Source: Larix sibirica (Eukaryota; Streptophyta; Pinopsida; Pinales; Pinaceae). Taken from it: a stretch of 62,118 bases of DNA. A model generated the notes under the pieces. The model did no database searches, was not told the origin of the DNA, and saw nothing but the letters and a program-made list of their open reading frames with translations. The first letter of the stretch is position 1; each line of letters begins with the position of its first letter. A program made the translations under genes and the position numbers. Shown piece after piece: positions 60,761 to 62,118 of this stretch. The DNA is taken from contig NWUY0304683684.1 of the NCBI GenBank assembly GCA_004151065.3, forward strand, positions 1 through 62,118, read 5' to 3'.

Positions 60761-62118
60761 AGAAGTGGTTTCACCTACGGGGAAAGGCAAACCACCTAGA
60801 CGGAAAAACAACAGCCGCTATATCCACAATAGCAGCCTAGCTCTAAAAGTCTCCATTGAGCCCCAGCGAACTATTCTACTACTTGGTAGGGTCCCTAGTT
60901 GTTAATATATTATATAGCACATTTATACATTTAACCTTTCCATTTAAAGAAGTGGTAAATTAAGGAAGCAAGGTGGGCGTGTCAAGATGTAATAGAGAAT
61001 GCAAATGAACGTGGCCTATCAAATTATCCTTAGAAGGGATAACTTGTATATGACCTCCTATAAATCTGCCTAATCACGTCTCTGCCTTCTAACTTGTCTT
61101 GCAACCACTCAATCTATATTGGGGAAAGACTTATTTCGCTCTACTAAAGCCAGTTAAAGCAGAATAATCAATATAGATAAATATATAGCTATTTTTAGCA
61201 ATAACACACAGGAAAATGGGTTTTAACAACCACCTGGGTTTTAATAATTTGGAGTCATAAATGGTTGGATAATGAAGGATAAGGGCATTATAAGGAAGTC
61301 ACGGCCAACTGTTGATTCTTTTTCCTCCCCAATAAATACGGGGGGAGACACCCCCACAAAAAGCTATACGTGTTTAGATGGGCTACACTACTTCCCACTA
61401 CTTCCCACTGTGGGCCACCCAACAGCAGTAAGTAGTTAACAGCGGCAGTCATGATAGGACACTAATAAAGACCTTAGGTCATGGGATTAAAGGCAGACCT
61501 TACTTAGTAGTAGGTCCAACATGGAACTTACTGTTTGAACTAAGCTTGTATCTTTAGGCTCTATAGGCCATAGCCCTAAGACTTAGGCAAGTGTCCATAG
61601 GGAAGCTCGCCCAGTCCAACAATAGGCTAAGACAAGGTGCTCAGGATCACCACTTAGTACCTCTTGAAATGTAACTGTTCCAAAGGAAAAATGAAACGTA
61701 GAGATGCTGGTATTGTAAGAGACAAGCTATATTTAAAGTGACATGTAGAGATGCAATTTGCATTTCTTTCTCTTAAGTCTAAAGTGCTCTCAAGTGCTAG
61801 TGTCTAGAGATAATCACTATTAGTAGGATTTCAATCTACTAGATAGAACTTATATACTTACTTATTTACTTTTATGAGGATGAGACCCTCATTATCAGCT
61901 AGCCGCCCGGTAACCCAGCCCCCGATGTCCAACCACTTCAAGAAGGTTTTCCTTATATATAAAGATATATAAGTAAGTAGTCCCAAGCAACCTTTTATGG
62001 CCTGCACTCAACCTGTCTTGGTCCCACCCTAACACAGTAGACCTCTTGAGACAATTACTCTTATTCTTATCTGCTTCTTTCTCTCGGCTAATGGGATCAC
62101 CTCAATCAAATGGAAAAG
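60761..62118. other. Gene-free right end with repeat fragments
   Basis: No gene is supported. Family A fragments lie at 60953-61020 (GTGGTAAATTAAGG, AAGGTGGGCGTG, GAACGTGGCCTATC). An inverted relative of the 20.9 kb block is at about 61480-61610. Family C cores are at 61693-61710 (GAAACGTAGAGATGCTGG) and 61741-61754. The window ends without a terminal repeat or any match to its start. Confidence 0.45.

Noticed and set aside
1-62118. Terminal inverted repeats of a linear plasmid
   Set aside because: The last bases of the window show no complementarity to the first bases, and no DNA or RNA polymerase frame is present.

Overview
The window looks like gene-poor organellar DNA from a seed plant, most likely a stretch of an expanded gymnosperm (conifer-type) mitochondrial genome. 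Three things point that way. Base composition is intermediate, neither cpDNA-like nor bacterial. At about 4.5 kb there is a damaged tRNA-Lys relic resembling plant-organelle trnK(UUU). The rest is a mosaic of eroded direct, inverted and tandem repeats with almost no intact genes. This placement is inference. I recognised no complete standard mitochondrial gene (no atp, cob, cox, nad, ccm, rps or rpl reading frame), no rRNA, no intact tRNA, no insertion sequence and no CRISPR array. Short trans-spliced exons or decayed intron pieces could still be hidden.

Most open frames are about the length expected by chance. A rough estimate, taking about 43% GC, gives around twenty stop-free runs of 100 codons or more in six frames of a 62 kb random sequence. 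I therefore list only frames whose composition, start codon, paralogous copies or context add something. The strongest is a 152-codon minus-strand frame at 25.64-26.10 kb: it starts with ATG, is extremely Glu/Lys/Leu rich, lacks Cys and Trp, looks like a coiled coil and carries an in-frame internal duplication. Weaker candidates are a two-helix membrane-protein-like frame (19.04-19.36 kb, minus), a short membrane plus charged-tail frame (12.20-12.45 kb, plus), a basic-tailed frame (54.03-54.33 kb, plus), and broken frames at 3.1-3.6, 36.0-36.4, 39.6-40.2, 51.4-51.9 and 57.4-58.1 kb.

The rest of the layout is repeats. Several dispersed families recur along the window in diverged copies: (A) a block reading YRDGKLTN-like in one frame and continuing into GHASHxWxERF (16.2, 19.5, 36.1, 47.7, 51.7, 61.0 kb); (B) a block built on CCCTTNGGTC, reading PLVERV-like (0, 6.1, 10.3, 12.8 inverted, 20.4, 36.9, 51.6, 60.0 kb); (C) a block built on GTAGAGATGC and CACCATGGATACGT (11.5-12.0, 13.3, 15.3-15.9, 39.0, 43.1-43.3, 60.1-60.6, 61.7 kb); (D) a block built on GAAACGTNGTGAAATGG, often after CCAGCAAGC-rich DNA (12.8, 18.1, 39.6, 53.1, 53.6 kb); and (E) a triplet-phased GCT/GGA/ACT/GAT repeat that could encode Gly/Thr/Ala/Asp or Pro/Val low-complexity protein (24.8, 28.3, 40.9-41.5, 56.1-57.0 kb). 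Many local blocks of short degenerate tandem repeats fill the spaces (7.2, 20.0-20.9, 22.1, 27.0-27.9, 28.6, 37.1, 53.4 kb), and two AT-rich tracts at 33.65-34.79 and 58.15-59.42 kb resemble each other in vocabulary.

Families A and B meet in the 51.4-51.9 kb locus, where neighbouring plus-strand frames look coding. That locus may preserve more of an ancestral open frame from which other copies are fragments. No operon or pathway can be reconstructed. The biology visible here is mainly repeat proliferation and decay, with one convincing unknown ORF and several coding-like relics.
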